A stretch of 14,797 nt of DNA from Acidobacteriaceae bacterium (GTDB taxonomy: Bacteria; Acidobacteriota; Terriglobia; Terriglobales; Acidobacteriaceae), in contig PMBA01000105.1 of NCBI GenBank assembly GCA_003152795.1, positions 1 to 14,797 on the forward strand, in the 5' to 3' direction. The number at the start of each line of letters is the position of its first letter. Within the stretch, counting starts at the first letter, position 1. The notes below the pieces were generated by a model. It was not told the origin of the DNA. It did not search any database and saw only the letters and a list, made by a program, of their open reading frames with translations. Below are positions 12,746 to 14,797 of this stretch, in pieces. Made by a program: the position numbers and the translations under genes.

Positions 12746-13828
12746 CTACCGCATCGCCGCCGTGCTCGCCAGGCTGGCATTCAAATACCGGCTCATCGCG
12801 AGGTCGATAATCGCCCCGATCATTTCTGTGTAGGAAAGTCCAAAGGCCTTGGCAGCCATGGCAAATTCCTGCCGGCTGGCCAGCCACGGATTCGGATTCG
12901 CTTCGATCACATAGACGTCGCCGTTAGGGGCCAGTCGCATGTCGATGCGTCCATAGTCGCGCAGCTTCAGCGCGCGGTAGGCGGCCAGCGCAGTATCGGA
13001 CAGACGCTTCGTCGTCACTTCATCCAGATTTTCCGCGATTGCCGATTTGGTCAGCTTGTAGACTTCGGTATTCTTCTCGAATTTCACGTCGTAGCTGGCA
13101 ATTTTTGGCGTGCCTTCGGGCAGGCGCGACAGATCGAGCTCCACCATCGGCAACACCTGCGCCCGTTCGTAGTTACCTAGAATTCCGGCGTAAATTTCGC
13201 GCCCCTCGATGTATTCCTCAATCAGCGCCGGCGAATCGAATTCATCCTGGATGTACTCCACTCGCTCCATCATCTCTTTGATGTTGGTAACGACGGAGCC
13301 GGCATCGATGCCGATCGATCCATCCTCCCACGACGGTTTGACGATCAGTGGAAAAGAAATGTCGTGCGCATGTTCAATGCGCCCGCGATAGGCTGTGGCA
13401 AAGAACGGTGTCTTGATGCCGTGAAATGCGAAGATCTTCTTGGCGATCGCCTTGTCCTGGGCAAGAATGATGGCATGTGGGCCCGCGCCGGTGTAGCGCA
13501 ATCCCAGCAAGTCGATGTACGCGACCACGTTCATTTCCTTGGTGTCGTCGCCGTCGAAAGACTCGGTCAGGTTAAAAATGAGGTCGGCGTCGCACCGCGA
13601 GAGCGAATGCAGCGACTGCGGACGCCCATCGAGCTCGAAATACGAAGGCTCGTGCCCCAGCTTCTGTAACGCTTCGAAAATCTCCTCGCGATCGGTCTTC
13701 TCTTTCTTTACCTTTTTCACTTTCTTGCGAGGTTTGCGCACGGAAACTTCCTCTTCCTTCGCCGCCGCGATCGGATCTTCGTTCCACACGTCATACAACA
13801 ACGCGATTTTCAGTTTTGCTCCGCTCAT
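12746..13828 (-). CDS. ATP-grasp ligase resembling D-alanine-D-alanine ligase
   Basis: The protein has 360 residues. The ATP-grasp features match the Ddl family: YTGAGPHAIILAQDKAIAK (112-130), K164 in FPLIVKPSW followed by GSIG (170-173), EEYIEGREIYAG (204-215), SYDVKF with Y246, and metal ligands D296, E309 and N311 (RIDMRL, EANPNPWL) at the spacing seen in E. coli DdlB. The N-terminal D-Ala-binding Glu motif of true Ddl is not evident. Instead there is a Lys/Glu-rich insertion, residues 24-48 (VRKPRKKVKKVKKEK). It therefore makes an amide or peptide bond, but the substrate is probably not D-Ala-D-Ala. ATG 13828 has a strong GAGGAG ribosome site. It lies downstream of, and on the same strand as, a zinc peptidase gene 117 bases away, which suggests a shared pathway. 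Confidence 0.85.
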   Translation of the reverse strand: MSGAKLKIALLYDVWNEDPIAAAKEEEVSVRKPRKKVKKVKKEKTDREEIFEALQKLGHEPSYFELDGRPQSLHSLSRCDADLIFNLTESFDGDDTKEMNVVAYIDLLGLRYTGAGPHAIILAQDKAIAKKIFAFHGIKTPFFATAYRGRIEHAHDISFPLIVKPSWEDGSIGIDAGSVVTNIKEMMERVEYIQDEFDSPALIEEYIEGREIYAGILGNYERAQVLPMVELDLSRLPEGTPKIASYDVKFEKNTEVYKLTKSAIAENLDEVTTKRLSDTALAAYRALKLRDYGRIDMRLAPNGDVYVIEANPNPWLASRQEFAMAAKAFGLSYTEMIGAIIDLAMSRYLNASLASTAAMR

Positions 13829-13847
13829 CCTGTCTCCTCGGAAAGGC

Positions 13848-13942
13848 AGGTCTTAGGTCTTAGCTGTCAGGTCTAAGGAGAATCTCGGACATGGATCCCT
13901 CGCCCGGTTTTCCTGAGACCTGACACCTAAGACCTGAGACCT
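13848..13942. repeat. Long inverted repeat built from heptamers
   Basis: The arms 13848-13874 and 13916-13942 are 27 bases each and pair at 25 positions. The match extends inward to 13882 and 13908 at lower identity, leaving a 25-base centre. Each arm is itself a ladder of 7-base units: AGGTCTT AGGTCTT AGCTGTC AGGTCT on the left, and AGACCTG ACACCTA AGACCTG AGACCT on the right. The right arm ends three bases before the metallopeptidase stop codon (transcript leftward), so the whole element occupies the gap before the ATP-grasp gene. It could form a cruciform or a long mRNA hairpin. Confidence 0.85.
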
Positions 13943-13945
13943 CTT

Positions 13946-14797
13946 CTACGGCTGAATAAACTTTCCTTTCGTCACATAGGTCATCACCAGCGCGGTGACG
14001 TAGGCCGTGACTTCGGCCAGATGTTCCGCGCTGCGCGTTTTGTCGGCGCGCAAGTCGAGTTCACCGGCGCGCTTTTCGATCGTATCCACTAACGTTTTGA
14101 TCAGCGGACGCTGCGCCCCGGTCCACTGCGCAACTTTGTCGATCACCGCTTTGCGATGCTGATGCAGAAACTCATGCGCCGGCAGCGCCGCCTTTCGCCG
14201 CTTGGATACAGGGAAGATGTCGCGCATGTCCGTATCCGGCGTGAGCTCTGTCACGGCGACTTCTTCCCGTCGAGCCTGTTGCAAGTTGTAGAACTCGGCC
14301 ACCGTCGTTTCCATCTCATCGACCGTCAGGTCGGTCAGTCCGCGCCGCCGCGCAGGGTCGCTCTTCCCCAACTTGGGCGCCAGACGGTTCAGATACCGCA
14401 GCTTTTCCATCGCACCCCAGCCGCGATACCGCTTGCGCCAGTTTGATCGCGGCGTAAGCCACACCGCAAAGGTCTCGGCAAAATCTTCGTCTGGATGCTT
14501 CTGCGCATACCATCCCGGCAAATGCCGCACGTAGTCGCGCGAAAACGGCGCGGGCTGGTAATTGTCGCGATACGGCCGGCGGAACGGCCCGAAAATCTGC
14601 TTCCAATCGGGCTTATTGTGCAGCTTGTACGCATAGGTGAACGCGTGTCCCGCTTCATGGCGCAGGTACATCATGATTTCTCTCGCGTCTTCGAGGTCAT
14701 GCGTTTCTTTTTCCAGTTGCGCCAGCGCCGCATTCGCCAGGTAAAACGGAATCCCGATAATCGGCTCGCCCGACGGGCATCCCCACTCATCGGTCAA
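13946..14797 (-). CDS. Zinc metallopeptidase-like protein, HExxH type (N-terminus outside window)
   Basis: The last 283 residues of a leftward gene whose 5' end is cut by the window edge; the first visible codon is a TTG and is not taken as the start. HEAGH (visible residues 47-51) is a complete HExxH zinc site inside a helix, YLRHEAGHAFTYAYKL. About 57 residues later PDEDFAETFAVWL (102-114) supplies E108 as a probable third ligand, as in gluzincin-type peptidases. The C-terminal part (170-283) is mostly helical and ends MTYVTKGKFIQP. No membrane span or signal peptide is visible in this portion. The family name is not clear to me. It is followed by a heptad inverted repeat and then the ATP-grasp gene on the same strand. 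Peptidase activity is inferred from the zinc motif. Confidence 0.8.
   Translation of the reverse strand: MTDEWGCPSGEPIIGIPFYLANAALAQLEKETHDLEDAREIMMYLRHEAGHAFTYAYKLHNKPDWKQIFGPFRRPYRDNYQPAPFSRDYVRHLPGWYAQKHPDEDFAETFAVWLTPRSNWRKRYRGWGAMEKLRYLNRLAPKLGKSDPARRRGLTDLTVDEMETTVAEFYNLQQARREEVAVTELTPDTDMRDIFPVSKRRKAALPAHEFLHQHRKAVIDKVAQWTGAQRPLIKTLVDTIEKRAGELDLRADKTRSAEHLAEVTAYVTALVMTYVTKGKFIQP

Noticed and set aside
1..14797. CRISPR array, insertion sequence or prophage
   Set aside because: No regularly spaced repeats with unique spacers, no transposase or integrase, and no phage structural gene was seen. The only repeats are the short ones listed.

Overview
The window reads as chromosomal DNA of a Gram-negative, GC-rich bacterium, most likely an Acidobacteriota (Terriglobia-type) genome or MAG. 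This is inferred from: a beta-sandwich surface protein of a style common in acidobacteria; lpxC (lipid A, hence an outer membrane); a secreted LolA-like protein; a single-domain REC+PilZ regulator; and GC-rich or heptad-repeat palindromes between genes. No rRNA, tRNA, CRISPR array, IS element or prophage gene was recognised. Most genes look like ordinary core or accessory chromosome.

Layout, left to right. 1-1705 (+): 3' part of a large Ig/Fn3-type exported protein whose reading frame breaks near 200-240. 1755-2516 (+): SDR oxidoreductase with a tandemly duplicated -10 region. 2614-3492 (+): secreted LolA-fold-like protein. 3574-4180 (+): complete BrnT/BrnA type II toxin-antitoxin operon with its promoter and a palindromic operator lying on the -10. 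4314-5213 (+): lpxC. 5331-6221 (-): ArsR-family repressor and an AHSA1/SRPBCC protein, a familiar two-gene operon, with a consensus -35 and duplicated boxes at the start. 6448-6675 (-): small helical protein. 6824-7540 (-): REC-PilZ protein. 7758-8237 (+): folK (folate synthesis), convergent with 8356-9081 (-), a cysteine-rich protein of unknown function. 9305-10735 (+): type I glutamine synthetase. 10904-12622 (+): SulP anion transporter with STAS domain, overlapped by four bases by a 36-codon single-membrane-span protein (12619-12729). 12746-13828 (-) and 13946-end (-): a Ddl-like ATP-grasp ligase and a HEAGH zinc metallopeptidase, separated by a long heptad-based inverted repeat.

The parts that look like working units are: BrnT-BrnA (toxin, antitoxin, autoregulatory operator); ArsR-SRPBCC; SulP plus its micro-protein; and the metallopeptidase/ATP-grasp pair, which is the best candidate here for a poorly described peptide-forming or peptide-cleaving pathway. 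All functional calls come from motif recognition by eye. No database search was possible.
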